NCBI RefSeq assembly: GCF_042432495.1
Contig: NZ_JBHLXC010000002.1
Location: 1,116,001 to 1,180,000, forward strand
Source of the DNA: Pseudochelatococcus lubricantis
GTDB lineage: Bacteria; Pseudomonadota; Alphaproteobacteria; Rhizobiales; Beijerinckiaceae
Length of the DNA stretch: 64,000 nt
Direction of reading: 5' to 3'
The notes below the pieces were generated by a model, which was not told where the DNA came from, searched no databases, and saw only the letters and a program-made list of their open reading frames with translations. Positions 51,166 through 60,386 of the stretch are shown here, one piece after another. How positions within the stretch are numbered: position 1 is the first letter of the stretch; the number at the start of each line of letters is the position of its first letter. The position numbers were made by a program, and so were the translations under genes.

Positions 51166-52143
51166 ATGACCGCAGCGGGAGAAGCAGACAAGGCGTTGAA
51201 ACGGGGCAGGGGGCGCATTTACGATTCGATCACCGGGACGATCGGCGACACGCCGCTCGTGCGTCTCAGCCGGCTGGCGGCCGAAAAGGGCATCAAGGCC
51301 AATCTGCTGGCCAAGCTCGAATTCTTCAATCCGATTTCGAGCGTGAAGGACCGCATCGGCGTGGCGATGATCGACGCGCTGGAGCAGCAGGGCGTCCTGC
51401 AGCCCGGCGGCACCATCATCGAGCCGACGTCGGGCAACACCGGCATCGCGCTTGCCTTCGTCTCGGCGGCGCGTGGTTACCGGCTGATCATCGTCATGCC
51501 GGAGACGATGTCCGTCGAGCGGCGGAAGATGCTCCTTCTGCTCGGCGCGGAACTTGAGCTGACGCCGGGCGCGCAGGGCATGAAGGGCGCCATAGCGCGT
51601 GCCGAGGAACTGAAGGCGGCGATCCCCGGTTCCGTCATTCCGCAGCAGTTCGCCAACCCGGCGAACCCGGATATCCATCGGCGCACGACCGCCGAGGAAA
51701 TCTGGAACGACACCAACGGTGAGGTGGACGTGCTCGTCGCGGGTGTGGGCACCGGCGGCACCATCACGGGCGTCGGGCAGGTGCTGAAGGAGCGCAAGCC
51801 TTCCGTGCGCGTCGTCGCCGTCGAGCCCGAGGATTCGCCGGTGCTGTCGGGTGGTGCGCCCGGTCCCCACAAGATTCAGGGCATCGGTCCCGGCTTCGTG
51901 CCGTCGATCCTCGACCGCTCCGTGATCGACGAGGTGGTGACGGTCGGCAACCAGACGGCTTTCGACAACTCGCGCCTGCTCGCCCACATCGAGGGCATCC
52001 CGGTCGGCATCTCCTCCGGCGCGGCAATCGCCGCGGCGCTTGAGATCGGCGCGCGCCCGGAACTCGCGGGCAAGAACATCGTCATCATCATCCCGTCCTT
52101 CGCCGAGCGCTATCTGTCGACCGCGCTGTTCGAGGGGCTGTGA
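51166..52143 (+). CDS. cysK: Cysteine synthase A (O-acetylserine thiol-lyase)
   Basis: PLP enzyme making cysteine from O-acetylserine and sulfide, 325 residues. The PLP lysine is Lys61 (SSVKDRIG). The substrate loop is EPTSGNTGIAL and the phosphate loop GTGGTITG. Residues near the C-terminus (GISSGAAIAAAL) hold the Ser that contacts the pyridine nitrogen. The 195-bp gap behind the Rrf2 gene holds its own promoter region, with no riboswitch I can recognise. Confidence 0.95.
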   Translation: MTAAGEADKALKRGRGRIYDSITGTIGDTPLVRLSRLAAEKGIKANLLAKLEFFNPISSVKDRIGVAMIDALEQQGVLQPGGTIIEPTSGNTGIALAFVSAARGYRLIIVMPETMSVERRKMLLLLGAELELTPGAQGMKGAIARAEELKAAIPGSVIPQQFANPANPDIHRRTTAEEIWNDTNGEVDVLVAGVGTGGTITGVGQVLKERKPSVRVVAVEPEDSPVLSGGAPGPHKIQGIGPGFVPSILDRSVIDEVVTVGNQTAFDNSRLLAHIEGIPVGISSGAAIAAALEIGARPELAGKNIVIIIPSFAERYLSTALFEGL

Positions 52144-52172
52144 GACGGGCGCCCATGTTTCCATTCGGGCAA

Positions 52173-52204
52173 TAAAAAACGCGGGAGGCATATGCCTCCC
52201 GCGT
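52173..52204 (-). terminator. Intrinsic terminator of typA
   Basis: A perfect 26-bp palindrome (two 13-base arms, ACGCGGGAGGCAT and its complement, 52179-52204). On the minus strand a run of six T follows, so it terminates typA. On the plus strand it lies 36 bases after the cysK stop but lacks a good T run; it may still slow rightward transcription. Confidence 0.85.
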
Positions 52205-52231
52205 CTTGCATCCGGGTGACCGCGCCGGCAA

Positions 52232-54055
52232 TCAGGCGGCGGTTTCCTTCGAGCGTTCGGCGCGCTTGCGCTCGTTGGGGTCGAGGTGGACCTTGCGCAG
52301 ACGGATGGACTTCGGCGTCACCTCCACCAGTTCGTCGTCCTGAATCCAGGCGAGCGAACGCTCCAGCGTCATGCGGATCGGCGGCGTCAGGCGCACGGCC
52401 TCGTCCTTGGAGGTGGTGCGGATGTTGGTGAGCTTCTTGCCCTTGAGCACGTTCACCTCAAGATCGTTCTCGCGGTTGTGCTCGCCGACGATCATGCCCG
52501 TGTAGACCTTCCAGCCGGGCTCGATCATCATCGGGCCGCGATCCTCCAGGTTCCACAGCGCGTAGGCGACGGCCTCGCCCTGATCGTTGGAGATCAGCAC
52601 GCCGTTGCGGCGGCCGGGGATCTCGCCCTTGAAGGGGGCGTACTCATGGAACAGGCGGTTCATGATCGCCGTGCCGCGCGTGTCGGTCATCAGTTCCGAC
52701 TGATAGCCGATGAGGCCGCGCGTGGGAGCGTGGAACAGCAGGCGCTGGCGGTTGCCGCCAGAGGGGCGCATCTCGATCATCTCGGCGCGGCGCTCCGACA
52801 TCTTCTGCACGACGGAGCCGGAGTATTCCTCGTCCACGTCGATGACGACTTCCTCGATGGGCTCAAGCAGGCTGCCAGCCTCATCGCGGCTGAACACGAC
52901 GCGCGGACGCGACACGGCGAGTTCGAAGCCCTCGCGGCGCATGGTCTCGATCAGGATCGCGAGCTGCAGTTCGCCGCGGCCGGAGACGAAGAACGAATCC
53001 TTGTCGCCCGATTCCTCGATCTTGAGCGTCACGTTACCCTCGGCCTCGCGGAAGAGGCGGTCGCGGATCATGCGGCTCGTGACCTTGTCGCCCTCGGTGC
53101 CGGCGAGCGGCGAATCGTTGACGAGGAACGACATCGTCACCGTCGGCGGGTCGATGGGCTGGGCGAGGATCGGTTCCTCGACCTCGGGAGCGCAGAACGT
53201 GTCTGCCACCGTGCCCTTGGTCAGGCCGGCGATGGAGACGATGTCACCGGCTTCGCCGAGTTCGATCGGCTGGCGCTCGATGCCGCGGAAGGCGAGGATC
53301 TTGGACACACGGCCCTGCTCGACGACGTTACCGTCGCGGTCGATGACCTTGATCGACTGGTTCGGCTTCACCGTGCCGGCCGAGATGCGGCCGGTGATGA
53401 TGCGGCCCAGGAAGGGGTTGGCCTCAAGCAGCGTGCCGAGCATGCGGAACGAGCCTTCCTCGACCTTCGCGGGAGGCACGTGCTTCAGCACCAGATCGAA
53501 GAGCGGCGCGAGACCGTCTTCCTTCGGTCCTTCGGGATTGAGCGCCATCCAGCCGTCGCGGCCCGAACCGTAGAGAATGGGGAAGTCGAGCTGCTCGTCG
53601 GTGGCGTCGAGCGCCGCGAACAGGTCGAACACCTCGTTGACGACTTCCTGGATGCGGGCGTCGGGACGGTCGACCTTGTTGATGGCCACGATGGGCCGCA
53701 GGCCGATCTTGAGCGCCTTGGAGACGACGAATTTCGTTTGCGGCATGGGGCCTTCGGCCGCGTCCACGAGCACGATGGCGCCATCGACCATGTTCAGGAT
53801 GCGCTCGACCTCGCCGCCGAAGTCGGCGTGGCCGGGCGTGTCGACGATGTTGACGCGCGTATCGCCCCAGACGACGGAGGTCGCCTTGGCGAGGATGGTG
53901 ATGCCGCGTTCCTTTTCGATGTCGCCCGAGTCCATGACGCGCTCCGCGACGCGCTGGTTCTCCCGGAACGCTCCCGATTGCTGGAGGAGTTTGTCCACGA
54001 GCGTTGTCTTGCCGTGGTCGACGTGGGCGATGATCGCGATATTGCGCAGCTTCAT
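52232..54055 (-). CDS. typA: Translational GTPase TypA/BipA
   Basis: Ribosome-binding GTPase involved in 50S subunit assembly and stress adaptation. The 607-residue protein has G1 AHVDHGKTT, the ITI effector segment, G3 DTPGHADFGGE and G4 NKVDRPDA. The EF-G-like domains II, III and V follow, with a TypA-specific C-terminal domain. It is transcribed alone, with the palindromic terminator 28 bases behind it. Confidence 0.96.
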   Translation of the reverse strand: MKLRNIAIIAHVDHGKTTLVDKLLQQSGAFRENQRVAERVMDSGDIEKERGITILAKATSVVWGDTRVNIVDTPGHADFGGEVERILNMVDGAIVLVDAAEGPMPQTKFVVSKALKIGLRPIVAINKVDRPDARIQEVVNEVFDLFAALDATDEQLDFPILYGSGRDGWMALNPEGPKEDGLAPLFDLVLKHVPPAKVEEGSFRMLGTLLEANPFLGRIITGRISAGTVKPNQSIKVIDRDGNVVEQGRVSKILAFRGIERQPIELGEAGDIVSIAGLTKGTVADTFCAPEVEEPILAQPIDPPTVTMSFLVNDSPLAGTEGDKVTSRMIRDRLFREAEGNVTLKIEESGDKDSFFVSGRGELQLAILIETMRREGFELAVSRPRVVFSRDEAGSLLEPIEEVVIDVDEEYSGSVVQKMSERRAEMIEMRPSGGNRQRLLFHAPTRGLIGYQSELMTDTRGTAIMNRLFHEYAPFKGEIPGRRNGVLISNDQGEAVAYALWNLEDRGPMMIEPGWKVYTGMIVGEHNRENDLEVNVLKGKKLTNIRTTSKDEAVRLTPPIRMTLERSLAWIQDDELVEVTPKSIRLRKVHLDPNERKRAERSKETAA

Positions 54056-54391
54056 GGGGTTCCCTGGCCGCGCGGTCGTGCGCGGTGGTGCTCAGATGTG
54101 ACAAGGCCAGATGACATTGCGAGATGACAGGACGATGTCACCGCAGGCATCCGATGGTTTCGTATGATCGGCCCCCGAACCTGCTTCGTCGGGCGGCTTT
54201 ACCGCGCTGCATATATGACGAATCACGCCGAACGGCAATGTCTCCGACGGGAGTTGCCGCAATTTCGGGCAGCCGGACGGGTTCGGGGAACGCGCCCGCA
54301 GCATGAAACCCGGCTTGCCGGCGCTCCGGCTGCCGGTCTCCCCCGCGTCGTCCGCAAACCTGCTCCGACGCGGCGTCGTAGGAATCGCCGC
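54056..54391. other. Region between pdxH and typA
   Basis: 336 bp holding the leftward typA promoter region. Only shadow frames are seen. Several GCCGG-containing repeats in the 54300-54350 stretch can form GC-rich hairpins that may end the pdxH transcript, but none has a T run. Confidence 0.4.
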
Positions 54392-55015
54392 TCAGGGATA
54401 GAGCTGCGTCTTGTGCCAGCCGCCCGCGGCGGCGTCCGCCGTGTCGCGCGCGAAGCGCACGCGCTCGTGCAGCCGGAAGGGGCGATCGTGCCAGAACTCG
54501 ATGGCCAGCGGCCGCACACGATAGCCATGCCAGTAAGCAGGGCGTGGAATGTCGCCGATGGCGTATTTCGCCGCGTAGCCCGCCACCGCCTTTTCCAGCG
54601 CGAAGCGGCTTTCGAGCGGGCGCGACTGCTGCGACGCCCAGGCGCCGATTCGGCTGCCGCGCGGGCGGGAAGCGTAGTAGGCGTCCGATTCCGCCTCGCT
54701 CACCCACTCGACGATGCCGCGCACCCGCACCTGCCGTCGCAGGCTCTTCCAGTGGAACAGCAGCGCCGCCTTGGCGACGGCCGCAAGCTGACGTCCCTTG
54801 GCGCTCTCCTCGTTGGTGAAGAAGACAAAGCCTTGTGAATCAAAAGATTTCAGCAGCACCATGCGCGCGTCCGGCAGGCCGTCGGCGTCGACGGTGGCTA
54901 GCGTCATCGCATTGGGATCGTTGATTTCAGATGTCTCCGCCTCTTTCAACCAGTCGGAAAACAGTGCAAAGGGGTCCTCGCGGCTGAAAAAGTCACCGCT
55001 CCTTAACGTCTCCAA
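54392..55015 (-). CDS. pdxH: Pyridoxamine 5'-phosphate oxidase
   Basis: FMN enzyme that oxidises pyridoxine or pyridoxamine phosphate to PLP. The 207-residue product shows RMVLLKSFDSQGFVFFTN, the FMN-site LLFHWKSLRRQVRVRG and the C-terminal PLP-binding RLHERVRF with the closing TQLYP. It starts on TTG at 55015, preceded by GGGAG; no in-frame ATG is available upstream. Confidence 0.95.
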   Translation of the reverse strand: METLRSGDFFSREDPFALFSDWLKEAETSEINDPNAMTLATVDADGLPDARMVLLKSFDSQGFVFFTNEESAKGRQLAAVAKAALLFHWKSLRRQVRVRGIVEWVSEAESDAYYASRPRGSRIGAWASQQSRPLESRFALEKAVAGYAAKYAIGDIPRPAYWHGYRVRPLAIEFWHDRPFRLHERVRFARDTADAAAGGWHKTQLYP

Positions 55016-55077
55016 GGCCAGATACTCCCGATCGTGTCGTTCATTTCGAGTGGGGCGTGCGTAACGTGGATGAGGGC

Positions 55078-55557
55078 ATGATGAAGCTGTCCAGCAGGAT
55101 GTACAGATTTATCATGCGGGACAAGCCGCGCCATTTGTCGCCTATCCCTGCCGCGACCCTGGCGTCGGCCGTGCTGCTGCTCGGCGGGTGCAGCATCGCG
55201 GTGCCGGTCGGCGGCCTGCTCGGCAACGACGATCCGCCGACCACCGCATCCGTCGGGGGGAAGGGCGCGGCGATGCTGTCGCCTGAACTCGCGCCCGAGG
55301 ACTGGCAGTTCGCCCGCATGGCGCTCGGCACGGCGCTCGATCCGCTGGGCACGGGCGCCGTCGCGCCCTGGGCCAACCCGCGCACGGGCATCCGCGGCGA
55401 CTTTGTGGCGCTCGGCAAACCCTATCTGGAGAACGATCTCGTCTGCCGGCGCTTCGGCGCGAACCTGCAGTATCAGGGCCAGTCGGAGGCGCTGAAGGGT
55501 TCCGCCTGCCGCCTGCCGGACGGCCAATGGGCCACGATGGACGTCTCCGGCGCGTGA
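55078..55557 (+). CDS. RT0821/Lpp0805-type surface lipoprotein
   Basis: Predicted lipoprotein of about 159 residues. A signal segment with ATLASAVLLLGGC contains the lipobox. The C-terminal part (LENDLVCRRFGANLQYQGQSEALKGSACRLPDGQW) resembles the 17-kDa surface antigen-like proteins found in this gene order beside dnaJ and pdxH. Function in the envelope is unknown. The start is uncertain: GTG 55057, ATG 55078, 55081 and 55105 are all in frame. Confidence 0.78.
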   Translation: MMKLSSRMYRFIMRDKPRHLSPIPAATLASAVLLLGGCSIAVPVGGLLGNDDPPTTASVGGKGAAMLSPELAPEDWQFARMALGTALDPLGTGAVAPWANPRTGIRGDFVALGKPYLENDLVCRRFGANLQYQGQSEALKGSACRLPDGQWATMDVSGA

Positions 55558-55641
55558 AAGGCGGTTTGCACCGCAAAAGCCGCTTGACCGGCCCGATATT
55601 CCACAGAACATACCAACCAGCAGCCCGTTTGCGGCGATGAG

Positions 55642-55663
55642 AATGTTGCTATTATGCAACATT
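55642..55663. promoter_or_regulatory. Operator-like inverted repeat upstream of the dnaJ-like gene
   Basis: Perfect 8-bp arms AATGTTGC and GCAACATT flank TATTAT, an AT-rich 22-bp dyad about 78 bp before the gene, in otherwise GC-rich DNA. Its shape resembles metal-regulator (Zur/Mur-type) boxes, but no regulator can be assigned. Confidence 0.5.
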
Positions 55664-55704
55664 ATGACCATATGGGCCAGACGGTTGGTAATGCGGTCGC
55701 CGGT

Positions 55705-55728
55705 GCGGTACACGCCCGGTAGTACCGC
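55705..55728 (+). promoter_or_regulatory. Leader hairpin adjoining the ribosome site of the dnaJ-like gene
   Basis: Seven-base perfect arms GCGGTAC and GTACCGC with a 10-base loop end directly before the GGAG ribosome site at 55730. Such placement could modulate initiation, for instance with temperature. Confidence 0.4.
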
Positions 55729-55740
55729 CGGAGTGGATTG

Positions 55741-56694
55741 ATGCGCAACCCGTACGACATACTTGGCGTTCCAAAGACGGCGAGTGAGGCCGATATCAAG
55801 AAGGCGTTCCGCCGTCTGGCAAAAACATGGCACCCTGATCGCAACAAGGACGATCCCAAGGCGAAGGACAGATTTGCCGAGCTGAACACGGCCTATGAGA
55901 TTCTGGGCGACAAGGATAAACGGGGCCAGTTCGACCGCGGCGAGATCGATGCCGAGGGCAAGCCGCGCGGCTTTGGCGCGGCGGGGCCGGGAGCGGGGGC
56001 TGGCGCGGACGCCGGCGGCTTCTCGGGCTTCCGCTATTCCACGGGTGGCGGCAGCCCCTTCGGCGGCGCGCGCGGCGGCGGCTTCGATCCGGGCGATCTG
56101 TTCTCCGACCTGTTCGGCGAGGCCATGCGCTCGGGCGGGCGGACCCAGTCCGCGGGCGCGCGCGGCGGCGGCGCGCGCGAGCGTCCGCGCGGGCAGGATG
56201 TCGAGGCGGAGATCGTGGTCACGCTGGAGCAGATCGCGGATGGCGGCAAGTGCCGCGTCGAGTTGCCGACGGGCCGCGAGGTGGAGGTGACGCTGCCCGC
56301 CGGCGTGAAGGACGGGCAGACGATTCGCCTGCGCGGGCTCGGCGACCCAAGCCCCTTCGGCGGCGAATCGGGCGATGCGCTGCTGACGGTGCACTTCGCA
56401 CCGCACCGCGATTTCACGGTGGACGGGTCCACGTTGCGCCTGCGCCTGCCGGTCTCGCTTGAGGACGCGGTGCTGGGCGCCAGCGTGCGCGTGCCCACGC
56501 TTGGCGGGGCAGTGGCGATGAACATTCCGCCGTATTCGAGCGCCGGCAAGAATTTCCGGCTGCGTGGCAAGGGCTTGCCAGCCAAGAGCGGCCACGGAGA
56601 CCTCATCGTCACGCTCGATGTTCAGTTGCCGAAATCGCCCGATCCGGAACTAGAGGAACTCATGCGCAAGCGGCGCACCGCCGCGGGAACGTGA
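55741..56694 (+). CDS. DnaJ-like co-chaperone (J domain plus DnaJ C-terminal, CbpA type)
   Basis: A 317-residue Hsp40 that would stimulate DnaK. The J domain (residues 2-68) has the HPD motif in KTWHPDRNKDD. A Gly/Phe-rich linker (about residues 75-150) is followed by two DnaJ C-terminal substrate-binding domains. The four-repeat zinc finger of full DnaJ is missing, so it is the CbpA/class II type. I start at the ATG 55741; a TTG at 55738 is in frame just before it. Confidence 0.92.
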   Translation: MRNPYDILGVPKTASEADIKKAFRRLAKTWHPDRNKDDPKAKDRFAELNTAYEILGDKDKRGQFDRGEIDAEGKPRGFGAAGPGAGAGADAGGFSGFRYSTGGGSPFGGARGGGFDPGDLFSDLFGEAMRSGGRTQSAGARGGGARERPRGQDVEAEIVVTLEQIADGGKCRVELPTGREVEVTLPAGVKDGQTIRLRGLGDPSPFGGESGDALLTVHFAPHRDFTVDGSTLRLRLPVSLEDAVLGASVRVPTLGGAVAMNIPPYSSAGKNFRLRGKGLPAKSGHGDLIVTLDVQLPKSPDPELEELMRKRRTAAGT

Positions 56695-56852
56695 GTCGCG
56701 CCGGGGCCGCACCCGGCCGCGCCTGTGGCGTGCGCCGCAGCAGCCTGTTGTTTCAGACGGCTTTTTCGCCCGTTGCCCCCGGCGTCGTGCTCGGGTAATA
56801 AGTGACTTCCCGGACGACAGAGTCCCAATTCCGAAAAGAGAAAACCGACGTC

Positions 56853-57683
56853 ATGGCAGACAAAATTGCGACGCCCTCTCCCCTGATGGCAGGCAAACGC
56901 GGTCTTATCCTGGGGGTTGCGAACAACCGTTCCATCGCCTGGGGCATCGCCCGGGCGGCGCGCGCGCATGGCGCCGAGGTTGCCTTCACCTATCAGGGCG
57001 ACGCTCTCAAGAAGCGGGTCGAGCCGCTGGCGGCGGAAATCGGCGCGCATGTCGTCGGGCATTGCGACGTCACCGTGCCGGAGACCATCGACGCCGTGTT
57101 CGCCGAGGTGGAGCGGCTCTGGGGAGGGCTCGACTTTCTGGTTCACGCCATCGCGTTCTCCGACAAGGATGAACTCACCGGGCGTTACATCGACACGACG
57201 GAAGAGAACTTCAGCAAGTCGCTGCTCATCTCCTGCTATTCACTGACGGCCGTCGCCCAGCGCGCCGAGAAGCTGATGACGAACGGCGGCGCCATCCTCA
57301 CCATGACCTATTACGGCGCGGAGAAGTGGATGCCGCACTACAACGTCATGGGCGTCGCCAAGGCGGCGCTGGAGGCGAGCGTGCGCTACCTCGCGGCCGA
57401 TCTCGGCCCGCAGAACATTCGCGTCAACGCCATTTCCGCCGGGCCGATCAAGACGCTCGCGGCGTCGGGCATCGGCGATTTCCGCTATATCCTGAAGTGG
57501 AACGAGTACAACGCGCCGCTGCGGCGCACCGTGACGCCGGAGGAAGTCGGCGACACGGGCGTCTACCTCCTGTCCGACCTGTCGCGCGGGGTCACCGGCG
57601 AGGTGCACCATGTCGATGCCGGCTACCACGTCGTCGGCATGAAGAACCCCGACGCGCCCGATATCGTCCTGTCGAAGGAATAG
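56853..57683 (+). CDS. fabI: Enoyl-[acyl-carrier-protein] reductase (NADH)
   Basis: Last reductive step of fatty acid elongation. The 276-residue SDR protein has the nucleotide motif LGVANNRSIAWGIA and the active-site Tyr and Lys in YYGAEKWMPHYNVMGVAKAALE, the FabI-specific Y-x6-K spacing. SAGPIKTLAASGI is the substrate loop region. Start ATG at 56853 gives the normal length; the frame is open to 56802. The next gene begins 3 bp after its stop. Confidence 0.95.
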   Translation: MADKIATPSPLMAGKRGLILGVANNRSIAWGIARAARAHGAEVAFTYQGDALKKRVEPLAAEIGAHVVGHCDVTVPETIDAVFAEVERLWGGLDFLVHAIAFSDKDELTGRYIDTTEENFSKSLLISCYSLTAVAQRAEKLMTNGGAILTMTYYGAEKWMPHYNVMGVAKAALEASVRYLAADLGPQNIRVNAISAGPIKTLAASGIGDFRYILKWNEYNAPLRRTVTPEEVGDTGVYLLSDLSRGVTGEVHHVDAGYHVVGMKNPDAPDIVLSKE

Positions 57684-57686
57684 CAC

Positions 57687-58280
57687 GTGAGCGGTCGTCC
57701 CACCCTGTATTTCGTTCGCCACGGCGAAACGGACTGGAACGCGGAAGCGCGGCTTCAGGGGGCGCGGGACGTGCCGCTGAACGCCACCGGCCGCAAGCAG
57801 GCGCGGCAGGCAGCCGGACACCTGCGCGCACTGCGGCCTGATTTCGCCGGACTCGACTACCTTTCGAGCCCGCTGATGCGCACGCGGGAGACGATGTCGC
57901 TGCTGCGCGACACGCTCGCGATGCCGGAGGACGGCGTGCTGTTCGACGACCGCCTGCGCGAAATCGCCTTCGGCGTGTGGGAAGGGCTGACCTGGCCCGA
58001 GATTCGCGCCCGCGATGCGGCACTTGCCCGCGCCCGCGACGCCGATCGCTGGAACTTCTCCCCGCCGGAAGGCGAAAGTTATGCCGGCGCGGCGTTGCGC
58101 GTGCAGGCGTTTCTCGACACGCTGGAACGCGATACCGTGATCGTGGCGCATGGCGGCATTGCGCGCGTCATGCTGGCGCTCATAGCCGGTTTGCCGGGAC
58201 AATCGGTTGTCCAACTGCCGATCTGGCAGGGCCGCATACTCGTATTCGCCGACGACCGCCATCGCTGGGTGCCGGCCTGA
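57687..58280 (+). CDS. Histidine phosphatase family protein (phosphoglycerate mutase-like)
   Basis: A 197-residue enzyme of the phosphohistidine superfamily. The catalytic LYFVRHGETDWN motif (His11) and the second His in IVAHGGIARV are present, with SSPLMRTRET between. Members include mutases and broad phosphatases, and substrate cannot be deduced. It starts on GTG and is packed against fabI, an order common in Hyphomicrobiales. Confidence 0.88.
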   Translation: MSGRPTLYFVRHGETDWNAEARLQGARDVPLNATGRKQARQAAGHLRALRPDFAGLDYLSSPLMRTRETMSLLRDTLAMPEDGVLFDDRLREIAFGVWEGLTWPEIRARDAALARARDADRWNFSPPEGESYAGAALRVQAFLDTLERDTVIVAHGGIARVMLALIAGLPGQSVVQLPIWQGRILVFADDRHRWVPA

Positions 58281-58351
58281 GTGGTGGAGCCGCGTGGCGG
58301 CGCTGGCCGGCGCGTCGGCTCTTCTGTTCATCGCGACGGAGCACGTTTTCC

Positions 58352-59125
58352 ATGGTTGAAACCTTTACCCCCGAATCTGTCGAGGCCGCAGCGGAGCGGC
58401 TTCTGGCCGCCCGCAATGGCGGCCCCCGCGTTGTCGACCTGCCACCGGCGCTGCGGCCGACGGATTGGGAAACGGCCTACGCCGTTCAGGACGCGCTGAT
58501 CACCCGGCTCGGCCCCGTCGTCGGCTGGAAGGTGGGAGCTGCGGATCCGCAGTCGGAGCCGTTCCGTGCCGCGCTGACCAGCCAGACGGTGTCGCTGTCG
58601 CCGGCGAGCGTGGCCCACGCCGGCCATGCGGTGCTCGGCGTCGAGGCCGAGACGGTCTACCGCTTCGACAGGGCACTGCCGCCGCGCGAGAGGCCCTATA
58701 CGGAAGATGAGGTGCTGGCGGCCGTCGGTTCCATCCATGCGGCCATCGAACTGGTGGACACGCATTTCGCCGTCTGGGGGCGCGCCACGCGCCTCAGCCA
58801 GATCGCCGACCAGTTCAACCACGCGCATCTGATCGTCGGCTCCGGCCGCGAGGCGGGCGCCATCGTCGACGCATTGAACCAGCCGGTCAGGTTGCGGGTC
58901 AACGGCGAGATCGTCCTCGACCAGCGCGGTGGCAACGCGGCCGGCCCCTCCGCGCGCCTGCTCGCATGGCTGGCGAACGGCGGTGCGACAAGCCTCGGCG
59001 GGCTGAAGGAAGGCACCTACGTCACCACCGGGTCGTGGACCGGCATCACCTTCGTCGCACCGCGTTCCCATGTCGAGGTGACGTTCGAGGGCATCGGTTC
59101 GGTGGTGGTCGACATCACGGAGTGA
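58352..59125 (+). CDS. 2-keto-4-pentenoate hydratase-like protein (MhpD/FAH superfamily)
   Basis: A 257-residue protein of the fumarylacetoacetase/hydratase superfamily. GWKVGAADP, VLGVEAETVYRF with the metal-ligand Glu pair, and GSIHAAIELVDTHF fit the MhpD subgroup, which hydrates 2-oxopent-4-enoate-like acids. No aromatic ring-cleavage genes lie nearby, so the natural substrate is open. The ATG at 58352 is used; the long open frame before it is the shadow of the phosphatase gene. Confidence 0.85.
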   Translation: MVETFTPESVEAAAERLLAARNGGPRVVDLPPALRPTDWETAYAVQDALITRLGPVVGWKVGAADPQSEPFRAALTSQTVSLSPASVAHAGHAVLGVEAETVYRFDRALPPRERPYTEDEVLAAVGSIHAAIELVDTHFAVWGRATRLSQIADQFNHAHLIVGSGREAGAIVDALNQPVRLRVNGEIVLDQRGGNAAGPSARLLAWLANGGATSLGGLKEGTYVTTGSWTGITFVAPRSHVEVTFEGIGSVVVDITE

Positions 59126-59165
59126 ACCCGGCCGGGCACGTGCCGCGCAACGTGCCCGGAAAACA

Positions 59166-59193
59166 AAAAGCCCCTGCCGATGCAGGGGCTTTT
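59166..59193. terminator. Bidirectional terminator between hydratase and sleB
   Basis: Twelve-base perfect arms AAAAGCCCCTGC and GCAGGGGCTTTT with a 4-base loop. The A run on one side and T run on the other make it work for both converging genes. Confidence 0.92.
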
Positions 59194-59219
59194 CAATTCT
59201 CCGATGCCGCCGGACGGAG

Positions 59220-60218
59220 TTACTTCGGAAGGCGGTACTGTGCGAGCTTGAGCGGCGCGGCGCTGAACGACCGCGCGCGCAGCAGGGCTTCATCCACGGG
59301 TGCGGTGAACGACAGCCTCTCCGCCGGAACAGGGAGCGGGATGGAAACCGGCGCCGGCACTGCGGCCGTGATGGCGGCGGAGGCATCCGCCGGCTCCCGG
59401 CTGACGGCCGTTTCGATGGCGGCGACGGTCGTCGTCTGCGGTTTCACAACGTCGACCTTGACGGCCTCGACCCTGGCAATCTCAACCTGCGCCGCCTCGA
59501 CCTTCGCCACGTCCGGCGGGGTGTTGGCATAGGCGAGCGCCGAGCCCGCGACGACACGCGGCGCATTGCGGCCGACCTTCGTGTAGAAGATGTTGCCGCC
59601 GGCAACCTGCAGATAGCGCATGTTCGGGTATTTGTAGCGGCGCGTCGCCACATGGAAGAACATGGCGTCGCCGATGCCGTCGTGGCGCCTGCCGGCCAGC
59701 AGCTGGTCGGCCACGGCGTCGGCGTGGGCGCGGTCACGCTGCGTCATGGGCCGGGACAGCACGCCGGACGCGAACTGATACTTCTGCCCGACGACGCCGC
59801 AGATCGTGCCGGGGAAGCTCGGGGAGTTGACCCGGTTCATCACGACCGTGCCGACGGCCAGCAGACCGTCGCGGCTGGCGCGCTGCGATTCGAAATACAT
59901 GGCCCGCACGAGGCATTCGCGCTCGTTCATGCTAACGGCGATCCGCCTGCGGGGAGATTGCGCTGACGACGTGGAACGGGAGGAGACCTTGACGTTTTCC
60001 GTCGCATTCCTGCCCTGCGCCTTTGCCACACTGCGGGACGCCTTGGCGGCCTGCGAGGCCTTTGCGGGCTGCGAATTGTCTGGAACTGCCGCGGAGGATG
60101 CCGTCAACGAGCGATCCGGAGTGTATCCACAACCGCCAAGTGCCAGTCCGATCAGCAGGACGGGAAACGAGATGGCTGCTTTGGCCAACGATGGACGGCA
60201 ACGCGCGGGGATGGTCAT
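59220..60218 (-). CDS. Cell wall hydrolase, SleB family, predicted lipoprotein
   Basis: Peptidoglycan-cutting enzyme of the SleB/Hydrolase_2 group, 332 residues. The signal sequence (KAAISFPVLLIGLALGGC) ends in a lipobox, so the protein is probably lipid-anchored. The catalytic domain spans about residues 95-225, with the proposed catalytic Glu in ECLVRAMYFES and AVGTVVMNRVNSPSFPGTICGVV following. A long Pro/Ala/Val-rich tail closes the chain. Spore-related naming is historical; the bacterium need not sporulate. Confidence 0.88.
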   Translation of the reverse strand: MTIPARCRPSLAKAAISFPVLLIGLALGGCGYTPDRSLTASSAAVPDNSQPAKASQAAKASRSVAKAQGRNATENVKVSSRSTSSAQSPRRRIAVSMNERECLVRAMYFESQRASRDGLLAVGTVVMNRVNSPSFPGTICGVVGQKYQFASGVLSRPMTQRDRAHADAVADQLLAGRRHDGIGDAMFFHVATRRYKYPNMRYLQVAGGNIFYTKVGRNAPRVVAGSALAYANTPPDVAKVEAAQVEIARVEAVKVDVVKPQTTTVAAIETAVSREPADASAAITAAVPAPVSIPLPVPAERLSFTAPVDEALLRARSFSAAPLKLAQYRLPK

Positions 60219-60386
60219 TAGCAGCCTCTCGTGTGTCCGTCGCGCTCAGGGGCGACACAAAGCTGTTAACGAAATTGAAAGCCTGTGGCAACCCCGCAAC
60301 GTTCGTTTTAACGGTTATCCTCCACGCGAACGGCGATTTGGCCGGTGGCGCGTGGCGCAAGGAACGTTTGGAAACTGGTACGACGC

